Positions 50,832-61,177 of a DNA stretch of 64,000 nucleotides are shown here, piece after piece. Under the pieces are notes generated by a model. It was not told where the DNA came from and did no database searches. It saw only the letters and a list, made by a program, of their open reading frames with translations. Every line of letters starts with the position of its first letter. Position 1 is the stretch's first letter. The position numbers were made by a program, and so were the translations under genes. This DNA comes from an uncultured Pontibacter sp. GTDB taxonomy: Bacteria; Bacteroidota; Bacteroidia; Cytophagales; Hymenobacteraceae. The stretch is from positions 806,001 through 870,000 of the forward strand of contig NZ_CANMNI010000001.1 of the NCBI RefSeq assembly GCF_947499215.1, written 5' to 3'.

Positions 50832-50958
50832 AGGGCCAGAAATGGTCGTAGAACCTACGTTTGCGTTTGCTCCTTCTGCTATCCTTGCCATACACGTAGT
50901 ACAAAAAGTAACCGATAGCATAGAGCACTATAACCGATGCTATGATAATGATTTCCAT
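50830..50958 (-). CDS. Small membrane protein (42 aa), below the ORF-track length cutoff
   Basis: Minus strand reads MEIIIIASVIVLYAIGYFLYYVYGKDSRRSKRKRRFYDHFWP*: one TM plus a basic cytoplasmic tail. Confidence 0.5.
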   Translation of the reverse strand: MEIIIIASVIVLYAIGYFLYYVYGKDSRRSKRKRRFYDHFWP

Positions 50959-51074
50959 AGACTTATATACGTAAATATACAATAAAGGGCATATCTGCGA
51001 CTCCATTTCAACTTGGTCCGCCCCTGCTTTCCCCTTTACGGTTTCTACCCTCGTGCTACAAATAAGATCCCTAA

Positions 51075-51338
51075 TCAGAGCTCAAACCTATACGCCAGCC
51101 CCGGATGCCATTCTATTTTGCAGATGATAAAGGGCGCAAAAACACCGTTGGCGCAACTTGGCAACTCCACCTGCTCGAGTGGCTTGCCCCGATGAGAGTG
51201 CTTGTCAAGGTATAGCTTAGCCGAAGGATCGAAGCACTTGTTTTGCAGCAGGAGCCGTCGCAGGGAGCCCGATAACCCATAACATACCCAGTAGGTTGGA
51301 TTTTGAAAATCGGTCTGTAAAATCAAAGCATATTTCAT
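51075..51338 (-). CDS. Small hypothetical protein (about 87 aa)
   Basis: MKYALILQTDFQNPTYWVCYGLSGSLRRLLLQNKCFDPSAKLYLDK...; plausible protein-like composition, no family recognised. Confidence 0.45.
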   Translation of the reverse strand: MKYALILQTDFQNPTYWVCYGLSGSLRRLLLQNKCFDPSAKLYLDKHSHRGKPLEQVELPSCANGVFAPFIICKIEWHPGLAYRFEL

Positions 51339-51766
51339 AGCATAACGTTTTGCCTTTTGTACGGAGGTAATCAATACTAGGATTATACAAATAAAATTCT
51401 TTTAAATTATCCTATTCTCATCGGTCAGGTCCCAAAACTTCATTTATACTTTAGAGCGAATGCCTATTGCCAACTTTTGCAGTTTTTAGTTTACTTTCCC
51501 AATAAACAAGCATATATTAGTTTAATTATCTATATCATTTTTGGATATTTGCGTTTTTACTAACAAAAAAATGAAACTTATTTGTCAAAATTTCATATAC
51601 AACTAAATTGAGCTAATTAAGTATTCAGAAGGTAATTAACACTAGGCGCAGGTAGGAGCAGTGTAAAAGGGCGCGCTGAAAAACCACGATCAGCAGAACA
51701 TGAAAAGCTTTCATTACTATCATATAAACCCTTATTATTTTTCATCAGGTACTAAATGGAAATACT

Positions 51767-54700
51767 ATGAAGAACACCTTTACACTAATCATGTTTCTAC
51801 TTCTAGGCTGCTTCGCATCGAGCGCCCTTGCGCAGCAGCGGGAAGTTAGCGGCCGGGTAACAGCGGATGACACCGGCACAGGTATGCCGGGCGTCAGTGT
51901 GGCCGTAAAAGGCACAACCACCGGTGTGGCCACCGACACCGATGGCAACTACCAAATACGGGTGCCTGACGATAACGCGACTCTTGTATTCCGCTTTTTG
52001 GGCTACCAAACCCGTGAAGTGGTGGTGGGCACCCAGAGCACCATAGACGTGGTAATGGCAACAGATGCCAAACAGTTGGGTGAAGTAATGGTGACGGCAC
52101 TCGGTATCACAAGAGAGAAGAAGGCCCTTGGCTATGCCGCACAGTCCGTGGAGTCGGCAGAGCTAACACAGCACCGCCAGCCCAACGTTCTGAATGCCAT
52201 GCAGGGCAAAGTGGCCGGCGCTACCATCTCGAGCACAGGCGGCGCTCCCGGACAGGGCACCAACATCCAGATCAGAGGTATAAACTCCATCGACGTGACC
52301 CGCAACAACCAGCCGCTTTTCGTGATTGACGGCGTCCTAATGGACAATAGTACTTCAACTGTGGGAGCTGGAGCCGAACTCAGGGGTATGAGCAACCGCC
52401 TCGCTGACATTAACCCGGATGACATAGAAAGCATTAACGTGCTGAAGGGTGGCGCTGCAACAGCGCTGTATGGTCTGCGAGGTGCTAACGGTGTTGTGGT
52501 CATTACCACCAAACGGGGCGAGCAAGGAGCCCTGCGCGTGAATTTTACAAGTACGGCGGGTTTAGAGGAGGTAAATAAATTCCCGGATATTCAGGATACC
52601 TATACCCAAGGCTACCGAGGCGTGTATGACCCGACCAGCTTCTGGCCATCGTGGGGTCCGACGGTATCAGAAGCCCGACAGCTGGATCCGACCCATCCCG
52701 ACGGGCTTTACAACCACTTCAGAGACGCCTACGAAACAGGGCATCAATTCCGCAACTCTCTTTCCTTTTCAGGCGGCAACGAGGCCATCACATTCCTATC
52801 CTCTATCTCCCACCTCAGGCATGAGGGGGTGCTGCCATTCACTGACTTCAGCAATACCTCAGCCCGTCTTAACGCAGAGGTTAAAATCAGCGAAAAAGTA
52901 AGAACCGGTGCCAACTTTAACTACACAAATTCCGGCGGAGCCCGCTACAATGCAGACCGCTTTAATGAGAGTCTGAGCTACTGGTCTCCACGCTGGGATG
53001 TGACGGATTTCCGGAAGCCGGACGGCACCATGAACACCTACGGCAACAACAACCCGATATACGGAGCCGCCACTAACCGGCTGGAAGATGATGTAAACAG
53101 ATTCATAGGCGGCTTAAGCTTTGGCTATACCCCAACCAGCTGGCTCGACCTCAGCTACCGCGTAGGCCTTGACACGTACAACGATGACCGCACTCGCACC
53201 GCCCCTGGTCCATTGGGTGTGGCAGATGAGCGGGTATATGAAGATAACGGACAGGGATTCGTAGGTGAGTATACCGAGAAGTTCCGGGCCATTAACTCTA
53301 CCTTCCTGGCTACCCTAAACAAAAGTTTTGGTGAGGACTTTAACGCTACGCTGCGCTTAGGACACGAACTGTACGATAGACGTATAAAAAGCTTTGGCGT
53401 GTTCGGCAATGAGCTTACCGTACATGACTGGTTCTTCCTGCCAAACGCGCGTCTGCTTACCTCCACACAAAACTTAAGAGAGTACCGCTTGATGGGCTTT
53501 TTTGGGGAGGCTACCTTCGATTACAGAGACTTCCTTTTCCTGACCCTGACCGGCCGTAATGACGTAACGTCAACGCTCCGAAAGCCGAACAACTCATTCT
53601 TCTACCCTTCGGCCAGTTTGAGCTATGTGTTCTCCGAGCATCTGGAGCTACCGGAATTCATCAACCAGAGTAAGCTCAGAGTATCGTATGCCCAGATAGG
53701 CAAGGATGCCGAAGAGTATGCCACCTCCTCCGGCTTCGCCTCCTACAATGGACTGCCGACAGGCTATACCGGTTTCACGCGCGCTGCGCTGCTGGGCAAC
53801 GTTGATCTGCGTCCGGAATTCACTGATACCTATGAGGCTGGTTTAGAGATGTCTTTCCTGAACAACCGATTGGGCTTTGACTTTACCTACTACTACTCGC
53901 TGAGCAAGGACCAGATCATCAATATCGCCGTGGCCTCTACCACGGGTTTTGTGCGGGCTGCAGTCAACTCCGGCGAGATGCGAAACAAAGGCGTTGAGAT
54001 TGTCCTGAACGCGGTACCTGTTCAGACGCAGGATTTCACTTGGGACTCCAAGCTGATTTTCTCTGCTAACCGTAACAAGATCCTGAGTATACGGGAAGGG
54101 CTGGACGAGATTCCGTACGCCTCTCAGTTTGGTTACGTAGGCTCTACTGTTACCATGAAATTGATACCTGGCCAGCCATACGGTAATATTTACGGCTCGC
54201 ACTGGCAGCGCTATTACGGCGGGGCTGAAGAGGATCCGCTGTTTATCGATAAAGACCGGCCAATTGTCATCGGAGAAAATGGTTTCCCGGTACGCGCTCC
54301 ACTCACCAGCCAGAAAGTATTGGGCAACTCAATGCCTGACTGGATTGGCGGTTTCACCAACACCCTCTCCTACAAAGGGCTGAGCCTGACTAGCTTGTTT
54401 GATGCCCAGTGGGGTCATGAGAAATACAACCAGATGGGTAACTTCTTCTCCGCCTTCGGTATAGCAGAATACACGGAAGACCGAAACGATACCAGAGTCT
54501 TTGAAGGTGTGCTGGCAGACGGAACACCTAACACCAAGCAAGTATGGCTCGGACAAGGCGTGGGACCTGACGGCGAAGATTACGGAGACGGTTTCTACCG
54601 CCGCTTCCACCGCGGTGTTTCTGAGAACTTTGTGGAGGATGCCTCTTGGGTGCGATTGCGCTCCCTGACCCTGAGCTATTCCCTGCCAAGCAGTTTGTTT

Positions 54701-54886
54701 GAGAATAACTTTATCCGCAACAGCTCGGTGGCACTCACTGGCAACAACCTGTGGCTCTGGACCAGATATTCTGGTTTTGACCCCGAGAACAGCTCCACTC
54801 CAAGCGGTAGCAACGTGACCGGTTTTGCCGGTTTCACTTACCCGGCTGTGAGAAGCTACCTGATTACGCTGAATGTAGGATTCTAA
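51767..54886 (+). CDS. SusC/RagA-family TonB-linked outer membrane protein
   Basis: CarboxypepD_reg-like REVSGRVTADDTGTGMPGVSVAVKGTTTGVATDTDGNYQI; plug QIRGINSI...PLFVIDGVLMDNS; INVLKGGAATALYGLRGANGVVVITTKRG; beta-barrel C-terminus ending in F. Confidence 0.96.
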   Translation: MKNTFTLIMFLLLGCFASSALAQQREVSGRVTADDTGTGMPGVSVAVKGTTTGVATDTDGNYQIRVPDDNATLVFRFLGYQTREVVVGTQSTIDVVMATDAKQLGEVMVTALGITREKKALGYAAQSVESAELTQHRQPNVLNAMQGKVAGATISSTGGAPGQGTNIQIRGINSIDVTRNNQPLFVIDGVLMDNSTSTVGAGAELRGMSNRLADINPDDIESINVLKGGAATALYGLRGANGVVVITTKRGEQGALRVNFTSTAGLEEVNKFPDIQDTYTQGYRGVYDPTSFWPSWGPTVSEARQLDPTHPDGLYNHFRDAYETGHQFRNSLSFSGGNEAITFLSSISHLRHEGVLPFTDFSNTSARLNAEVKISEKVRTGANFNYTNSGGARYNADRFNESLSYWSPRWDVTDFRKPDGTMNTYGNNNPIYGAATNRLEDDVNRFIGGLSFGYTPTSWLDLSYRVGLDTYNDDRTRTAPGPLGVADERVYEDNGQGFVGEYTEKFRAINSTFLATLNKSFGEDFNATLRLGHELYDRRIKSFGVFGNELTVHDWFFLPNARLLTSTQNLREYRLMGFFGEATFDYRDFLFLTLTGRNDVTSTLRKPNNSFFYPSASLSYVFSEHLELPEFINQSKLRVSYAQIGKDAEEYATSSGFASYNGLPTGYTGFTRAALLGNVDLRPEFTDTYEAGLEMSFLNNRLGFDFTYYYSLSKDQIINIAVASTTGFVRAAVNSGEMRNKGVEIVLNAVPVQTQDFTWDSKLIFSANRNKILSIREGLDEIPYASQFGYVGSTVTMKLIPGQPYGNIYGSHWQRYYGGAEEDPLFIDKDRPIVIGENGFPVRAPLTSQKVLGNSMPDWIGGFTNTLSYKGLSLTSLFDAQWGHEKYNQMGNFFSAFGIAEYTEDRNDTRVFEGVLADGTPNTKQVWLGQGVGPDGEDYGDGFYRRFHRGVSENFVEDASWVRLRSLTLSYSLPSSLFENNFIRNSSVALTGNNLWLWTRYSGFDPENSSTPSGSNVTGFAGFTYPAVRSYLITLNVGF

Positions 54887-54900
54887 AATCAAGAATGAAC

Positions 54901-56331
54901 ATGAGAAAGATATATAGATATGCGCTTGCCTTTATGATGATAGGGGCTTCGCTCAGCCTGCAAAGCTGCGAGGATTACTTCGACCTGCACGAGAACCCTA
55001 ACTTGGTGTCGAACCCTCCGCTCAATGCCATGCTTTCCACCACCACCCAGAAAACCGGACTGAACAGCCAGCGGATTGCCGCCACCACTTCTTTTTACGT
55101 GCAGTATGTAGCCAGCCCGGTAGCCGGCAACGGCACAGATACCTATCAAGTAACTGACCTTACCGGTACTTGGGATGCGATCTATCTGGCGATGGCCGAC
55201 ATCTACGACATGAAGCAGAAAGGTCTGGAAGAAGGCGCATCTGACTATGTGGGCGTGGCTAACATTATGATGGCCTACCACCTCAATCTGATAATTGACC
55301 ACTGGGGCGATGCGCCCTACTCGCAGGCATTCGACAATACAACGCTTACTCCCGGTTTTGACCCCGCTCAGGATCTATATGCTGAAGCCATGCGCCTGCT
55401 CGACGAAGGTATAGCCGAGCTCAACAAAACAGATTCACGAATTCCCCTGCGGGACGAAGACGACCTAATACATGGTGGCGATAAGACCAAGTGGATCCGT
55501 ACGGCTTATGCCTTTAAGGCGCGTATGCTCAATAAAGTAAGCAAGCTTTCCAGCTATGACCCTAACGCCGTGCTGACTGCCGTTGACAACTCTTTACAGT
55601 CCAATGCCGATGATGCCGACATGGATGTGTTCGCCGTACGTAACCCTTGGGCCCAGATAGCACAGAACAACACGCAGCTGGTGTTGGGCGGCTGGCTGTC
55701 GGAACAGTTCGTAGACCACCTCAATGGCACGACCTATGGCGTAGTGGACCCGCGCTTGTCACGCATCACCGACCCGACCGACCCTAAATTCTCATTAGAC
55801 CCTTACATAGGTACGCCAAACGGTGTAGGCAATGTAGGTCCGAGAAACAACACGGATCGTGATGAGGTATACATCTCCCGCAACTCCCCACTCACTGGCG
55901 ACCTCTCTCCTATTATTATCGTCTCTTATGCCGAGATGAAGTTTGTAGAGGCTGAAGCCGCCTTCAGAGCCGGTGACCGTGATCGGGCATACGCAGCTTA
56001 CATAGCAGGTATAACAGCGCATATGAACAAGCTGGGTGTGCCGGAAGGCGAGCGCAACGCCTACCTCAACAACCCAGCCGTGGGTGTTGGTGCCGCCAAC
56101 CTGACGCTCGACCTGATCTTTAAAGAGAAGTATGTAGTCACATACCTCAATGCCGAAGCATGGGTGGATGCCAGACGCTACGACTACCAGTATGCTGACT
56201 TCACGCTGCCAGTTGGGGCCGACATCCCAACCTTCATCCGCAGAGTGGCATACCCTCAGGGTGAGGCCAGCAAGAACCCCAACACACCAGATTCGCCAGT
56301 GCTTTCTGAAAGACTGTGGTGGGACATTTAA
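54901..56331 (+). CDS. SusD/RagB-family outer membrane lipoprotein
   Basis: Lipobox LQSC; directly follows SusC; NIMMAYHLNLIIDHWGDAPYSQAF; ILNKVSK-type TPR region. Confidence 0.93.
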   Translation: MRKIYRYALAFMMIGASLSLQSCEDYFDLHENPNLVSNPPLNAMLSTTTQKTGLNSQRIAATTSFYVQYVASPVAGNGTDTYQVTDLTGTWDAIYLAMADIYDMKQKGLEEGASDYVGVANIMMAYHLNLIIDHWGDAPYSQAFDNTTLTPGFDPAQDLYAEAMRLLDEGIAELNKTDSRIPLRDEDDLIHGGDKTKWIRTAYAFKARMLNKVSKLSSYDPNAVLTAVDNSLQSNADDADMDVFAVRNPWAQIAQNNTQLVLGGWLSEQFVDHLNGTTYGVVDPRLSRITDPTDPKFSLDPYIGTPNGVGNVGPRNNTDRDEVYISRNSPLTGDLSPIIIVSYAEMKFVEAEAAFRAGDRDRAYAAYIAGITAHMNKLGVPEGERNAYLNNPAVGVGAANLTLDLIFKEKYVVTYLNAEAWVDARRYDYQYADFTLPVGADIPTFIRRVAYPQGEASKNPNTPDSPVLSERLWWDI

Positions 56332-56400
56332 AGTTTAAGAGTTAGAAAGTTTAGAAGTTAGAAAGACATCTAGACTACAATTTCTGATCTCTTGGATTAT

Positions 56401-56442
56401 AACAAAGAAGCCGATCTGCTAGCTTAGATCGGCTTCTTTGTT
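56401..56442. terminator. Bidirectional terminator between convergent genes
   Basis: Perfect 17-bp stem AACAAAGAAGCCGATCT - GCTAGCTT - AGATCGGCTTCTTTGTT. Confidence 0.9.
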
Positions 56443-56481
56443 TCTAAGAAATTAAATGAGGCCAGATTTCAATACGCCTCG

Positions 56482-57762
56482 CTAATATTGAATTTTAAAC
56501 TTCTGCAGATTGGGCAAGTGTTCTTTTTTTCGTTTGAGTTCGTGCTCATAGAAAGCACGGCCTAGGTTTTTCATAAAAGGATAGCCTACCGTGTCGTACT
56601 TATATTTGCCATCGTTGAAGATCTCATTCTCGTTCACCAAGATCACCGCCGTCAATAGGAACTCGACATTATTATCAAAATCGACGATGTAGGCGTTGTC
56701 GATCAGGAAACCATAAGCATTGCCGATTTTATTGAAGATGCGGATGTTATCAGGTATAGTTTCTTTTGAGGTGCCATACATCAGGAACTTCACATAGCTG
56801 TCCGGGTACTCCTTTGAGTCGTAGGACGGGTAGTCGCTCTCACGGGGCAGCATGCTCATGTATTTGTAGAGGAAGTTATAATCGTCCTCGGTCAGGTTAA
56901 AGCGCTGCTCAGCTGGTACTGACTCCGGGAATAACACGCTTTTGAGTATACCCTGCAGCGCCTCAATCGAAATGTAGTTTTTGGCTGTGAAGTCCATTGG
57001 ACCATCCATCAGCAAATCGTCTTTGATATAGCCCTTTCCAAGCATACCATCGAACTGGGCCTGATTGAACGGAATCGGGTTGTTCACCAGTGGCTGCTCG
57101 TAAATCACTTGGCCATTTTTGTAAAACCGGAAGGGATTGGTATGTCGGTTTTCATCCGGACTCAGAAAGATATCGAGACGGTGCACCAGTTGTACATCTT
57201 TAAACCCTTTTTGGTGCAGACTTTGGTTCAAACGCTGCTGTCCCACAAATTCATAGAGCCGGTTGTAGGCATCGTTGTCGCTCACCAAGAACAGCTTTTT
57301 GATATAGTGCGCAATGGAAGCCTGCCCATCGGCCGAAGTGCTGTCGCCACGCACAGGGCTCTGACCGGCGTAGGCGCTGTCTGCCTGCAGCGGCGTGTAC
57401 TTGTCGAGTCGGTTTATACCTAGCTCATTGAGTTTCTCAAGCGCCACTACGGCACCGGGCAGCTTCACGGTACTGGCCGGATAAAAGTACTCCTGTGGAT
57501 TAACGCGGTAGGTATAGGAGGTAAAGTGCGGCTGGTTCTGCTCGTCGCGGTCTATCTGGGTATACAGAATCTGGAGTCTATACCTGCCTAGATTGTCGAG
57601 TATGGTTTTAAACTGTTCGGGTTTGTTTTCAAGTATCTTCTCTATCATACTGGTTTGCTTACTTACCTGCCTATTGCCTGCGCAAGACGCCATAGTGATA
57701 CAACAAATAAAACCAAGGTATAGCGACCGTTTCCGTATCATTCGAAATGAAATTCTTTTCAT
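56482..57762 (-). CDS. Class A beta-lactamase-related serine hydrolase
   Basis: FYPASTVKLPGAVVALEKL (SxxK), LFLVSDNDAYNRLYE (SDN-like). Confidence 0.82.
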   Translation of the reverse strand: MKRISFRMIRKRSLYLGFICCITMASCAGNRQVSKQTSMIEKILENKPEQFKTILDNLGRYRLQILYTQIDRDEQNQPHFTSYTYRVNPQEYFYPASTVKLPGAVVALEKLNELGINRLDKYTPLQADSAYAGQSPVRGDSTSADGQASIAHYIKKLFLVSDNDAYNRLYEFVGQQRLNQSLHQKGFKDVQLVHRLDIFLSPDENRHTNPFRFYKNGQVIYEQPLVNNPIPFNQAQFDGMLGKGYIKDDLLMDGPMDFTAKNYISIEALQGILKSVLFPESVPAEQRFNLTEDDYNFLYKYMSMLPRESDYPSYDSKEYPDSYVKFLMYGTSKETIPDNIRIFNKIGNAYGFLIDNAYIVDFDNNVEFLLTAVILVNENEIFNDGKYKYDTVGYPFMKNLGRAFYEHELKRKKEHLPNLQKFKIQY

Positions 57763-57995
57763 GCTGACAGGTTTTTGAATGATTTGAATTTAGAAAGCTT
57801 TTCGGGGAATGCAATGTAATGGCCGGTATAAAATGAGCAGGTATAGCGGTGATACAACTTAAATGATGCGATAAAAGTCTGAGATGCAGCAGTTATATAG
57901 AGAATTACTATATTGTGTGAGCATTACTGACAGGTATAAATACCGGCGCTCTGGTATAGGGCTTATACCTCATCCCTTTAAAACGACACTACCCT

Positions 57996-58307
57996 ATGAA
58001 CAAATACGGCTTGCACGGAAAACTACAGGCTACTGCCGGGAACGGCGAACAGCTAGCCCAGATCCTATTGGAAGCTTCCAGATTGGTCTCAAACGCAAAG
58101 GGTTGCCAGCTATACCTTGTAAGCTTGGATCAGAATACTCCGGATGGTGTTTGGGTGACGGAGGTATGGGACAGCAAAGATGACCACGACAACTCTCTGC
58201 AAGTACCCGGCGTGCGCGAACTGATCGGCCAAGCTATGCCCCTGTTGGCAGGAAGTCCGCAGAAAGGTCAGGTGCTGGAAGTGCTTGGTGGGGCTGGTTT
58301 GAAATAG
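57996..58307 (+). CDS. Antibiotic biosynthesis monooxygenase-like (ABM) protein
   Basis: GKLQATAGNGEQLAQILLEASRLVSNAKGCQLYLVSLDQNTPDGVWVTEVWDSKDDHDNSLQ. Confidence 0.82.
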   Translation: MNKYGLHGKLQATAGNGEQLAQILLEASRLVSNAKGCQLYLVSLDQNTPDGVWVTEVWDSKDDHDNSLQVPGVRELIGQAMPLLAGSPQKGQVLEVLGGAGLK

Positions 58308-58402
58308 GCTTAAGTGCACCATGGTATTTGTATAAATTATCAACAACCGTCTGGTTACGCTTTCCCGTGAATTGGCTAAAATATCTTAACATAATAAAAG
58401 CA

Positions 58403-58744
58403 ATGAAAAAATCGCTAATATTAATTTTTAGAGTCTTAATTGGTATCATTTTAATCGCCAAAACATCAAATTGGTTTCTAAATTATAGTGAAGAAACGAA
58501 TGTAATTATTAACGTTGCAATGTTTACTCTAATCGGAATTGCATATTTAGTTGGTGGATTTAACTGGAACAAAAAACCTAATAATATAATTTTTGTGGTT
58601 TGCGGATTATACCTAGTTGGAATGAATTTTATTGCGGACTTCGGTTTGAAATCAATCATCGGAGTTATTTGTATTTTAGTACCGATGTTTATAGCGAGAT
58701 TTTCACCCGAAGAAACGGGCGAAAGAGAACTCTCTGAAAATTAA
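58403..58744 (+). CDS. Small multi-TM membrane protein, unknown function
   Basis: MKKSLILIFRVLIGIILIAKTSNWFLNYSEETNVIINVAMFTLIGIAYLVGG...; noticeably AT-rich relative to its neighbours. Confidence 0.6.
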   Translation: MKKSLILIFRVLIGIILIAKTSNWFLNYSEETNVIINVAMFTLIGIAYLVGGFNWNKKPNNIIFVVCGLYLVGMNFIADFGLKSIIGVICILVPMFIARFSPEETGERELSEN

Positions 58745-58816
58745 TAATATTGTTGCTAACAAAATCTTTACGGTAAATGCGCCACTGCAGAGCCCAGTAC
58801 GTTAACGTAATTTACC

Positions 58817-59347
58817 ATGCCCATCCAAATACGCCAAGAGCAACCCGCTGACTACCCCGCTGTATTTACGCTGGTGGAGCATGCCTTCAGCGATCTGGAA
58901 ATAAGCGACCATACCGAGCAGTTTTTGGTGGAGCGCCTGCGCAAATCTGATGCGTTTATACCTGAGCTGTCGCTGGTGGCTGAGGAGGAGGGAAAAATTG
59001 TTGGCTACATCTTGCTGACGAAGCTTAAAATCCGGAACGAGCAGCAGGAGTTTGAGTCGCTTTCGCTGGCTCCTGTAGCAGTGCTGCCTGAGTACCAGCG
59101 GCAAGGTATAGGCGCCATGCTCATAGAACAAGCGCATCGCATCGCCAAAAGCTTAGGCTATACTGCTGTTATTCTGGTAGGGCACGAAAACTACTACCCC
59201 CGCTTCGGCTACAAGCCCGCCTCTACTTTTGGCATCAAATTCCCTTTCGAAGTGCCCGAAGCAAACGCCATGGCTGTAGAACTGGTCGAAAACGGACTGG
59301 CAGGTATACGCGGCACCGTGATGTACCCGCCCGCTTTCTTTGCATAA
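58817..59347 (+). CDS. GNAT family N-acetyltransferase
   Basis: LSLAPVAVLPEYQRQGIGAMLIEQAHRIAKSLGYTAVILVGHENYYPRFGY. Confidence 0.95.
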   Translation: MPIQIRQEQPADYPAVFTLVEHAFSDLEISDHTEQFLVERLRKSDAFIPELSLVAEEEGKIVGYILLTKLKIRNEQQEFESLSLAPVAVLPEYQRQGIGAMLIEQAHRIAKSLGYTAVILVGHENYYPRFGYKPASTFGIKFPFEVPEANAMAVELVENGLAGIRGTVMYPPAFFA

Positions 59348-59496
59348 TTTATACCCGTCTTGCTTGTGTTAAACATCTGTTAAACAAGTCATAACCCTGA
59401 TCAACTCCCGCCACAACTAACCTTTTGTTGCATCGCTTGCAACCTATGTTACCGCTTTGGGCTCTTCTTAGCATAGGCTATTAACACAAACATGCT

Positions 59497-60342
59497 ATGC
59501 CAAAGAAAGTCTGTTCACGATTCGTGCTAGTTTTACTTTTACTACTTATCGGCTCTACCACCTACGGGCAAGTCCTGCAGCTAAAAGGCGTTGTTAAAAC
59601 CGCCGAAAAGCAAGAGGCTATACCTTACGTGAACATCGGCATCAAAAAGAAAAACATAGGAACGGCGACGCGGCCCGACGGCAGTTTCACGCTCAACCTG
59701 AAAGAGGAAAACCGGCACGACACACTCACCTTTTCGGCCATTGGGTATAACGAGATTTCACTGCCCATATCATCCATCCTCTCCAGTCGTATGAGCGAGT
59801 TTGATCTCAGTGAAAAAATAACCACACTGCGCGAAGTAGTGATCAGCAACAAGGCCTCCAAAATCAAGAAGTTCGGAACCACCTCGCGCAATCCCTTTCT
59901 CTACGGCTCTGCCGAAACGGTCCACTCCGAGGATATCTCTGAACTGGGCAAGTATATCAACCTTAACAATAAAGCCTCCGAGATAATATCTGCCACTGTA
60001 TACTTGCGCAGCATCAAACGTGACTCCGCTTCGTTTCGCATCAACCTGTATAAAAATGTGGCAGGTATGCCGGGAGAGCGCCTGATTGAGAAAAGCATTA
60101 TCAAGCGACTTCCTCTTACCCAAGGCTGGGTCACTATACCGCTGGAGCAGTATGGCTTGGTAGTGGATGAGGATTTTTTTCTGGGCATAGAATATCTGCC
60201 TGAACACAGCAATCACGAGAAGTATATCTTTATCTACGGCGCGGCATTGGGTGGCAGCTTCTACTCCAGAAAAGCAAGTCTAGGGAACTGGGAAAAAGGC
60301 GTTGGTGGGCGTCTGGCCGCTTATGTAACAGTAAGGCAATAA
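59497..60342 (+). CDS. Secreted carboxypeptidase-like regulatory-domain protein
   Basis: LQLKGVVKTAEKQEAIPYVNIGIKKKNIGTATRPDGSFTLNL. Confidence 0.85.
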   Translation: MPKKVCSRFVLVLLLLLIGSTTYGQVLQLKGVVKTAEKQEAIPYVNIGIKKKNIGTATRPDGSFTLNLKEENRHDTLTFSAIGYNEISLPISSILSSRMSEFDLSEKITTLREVVISNKASKIKKFGTTSRNPFLYGSAETVHSEDISELGKYINLNNKASEIISATVYLRSIKRDSASFRINLYKNVAGMPGERLIEKSIIKRLPLTQGWVTIPLEQYGLVVDEDFFLGIEYLPEHSNHEKYIFIYGAALGGSFYSRKASLGNWEKGVGGRLAAYVTVRQ

Positions 60343-60365
60343 CACTGTCGGCTTATTAGCTCTGT

Positions 60366-60980
60366 ATGAAAAGAAACGCTGTACTCCTCTCTGCTTTGCT
60401 GCTATGTCTCCTGCTACCATGCATGGTGGCAATAGGCCAGAACCAGCCTGCTACTCACAAACACGTTGTGCAATTCTCAGGTCAGGTTGTTGCCGGTGAT
60501 AGCCTTATTGTATTGGAAGGAGTCGCTGTGTATGTGCCGGGTACAACGCGGGGCACGCATACCCGAAAGAGCGGCTATTTCTCGTTGCCGGTTGTGGCAG
60601 GCGACACCGTGGTTTTTGCCACGCTGGGTTATGAAAAGCTATACCTGACAGTGCCTGCTAACACCAATGAAAGTAACTTAACACTCAGTATCAGGCTAAC
60701 AGAAAAGAGCACTACGCTGCCAACAGTGGAGGTGATGCCTTGGGCTACCGAATATGATTTAAAGCAGGCAATTTTGAGAACGAAGCTTCCAGAAGAGCCA
60801 AGTGAACGCTTGCCTGTTATACCTCCGCCAGTCGCCTACAGGTCTATTAAAGACATGCCCGCGATGGATGCCTCGCAGAATTTCAAGTATGGACAGCAAC
60901 AGCAGCAGAGCTTACGGGATGCGCGTATTAGAGTACCAGATATCTTAAAAGTTACCTCAGTCCCAATAAAGTATTACTAG
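60366..60980 (+). CDS. Secreted carboxypeptidase-like regulatory-domain protein
   Basis: VQFSGQVVAGDSLIVLEGVAVYVPGTTRGTHTRKSGYFSLPVVAGDTVVFATLGYEK. Confidence 0.8.
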   Translation: MKRNAVLLSALLLCLLLPCMVAIGQNQPATHKHVVQFSGQVVAGDSLIVLEGVAVYVPGTTRGTHTRKSGYFSLPVVAGDTVVFATLGYEKLYLTVPANTNESNLTLSIRLTEKSTTLPTVEVMPWATEYDLKQAILRTKLPEEPSERLPVIPPPVAYRSIKDMPAMDASQNFKYGQQQQQSLRDARIRVPDILKVTSVPIKYY

Positions 60981-61177
60981 TGCTTCTTCGATTTATTTTT
61001 GGAAGGAAAATTCTCCTCTTGGGATGAGTAAGAGGGGTGTTTGTAGCAGTCTCTTCAATGTTGCTGTTGCTTCCACATTCTCCTATGCCTCCAACACCCC
61101 TATAGTCCCCTCAAGGGGACAGTTTGACAATTAATAGCTAGTGTATACTCAAATAGGAATAGCTAACTAGATATAGC

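Noticed and set aside
51803-54892. Several antisense ORFs within susC (e.g. 54329-54892 -, 52132-52512 -)
   Set aside because: SusC reading frame is unambiguous; antisense ORFs are chance products.
56338-56366. Short direct repeat GTTAGAAAG TTTAGAA GTTAGAAAG after susD
   Set aside because: Too short and AT-rich to support a specific function; reported only as an oddity.
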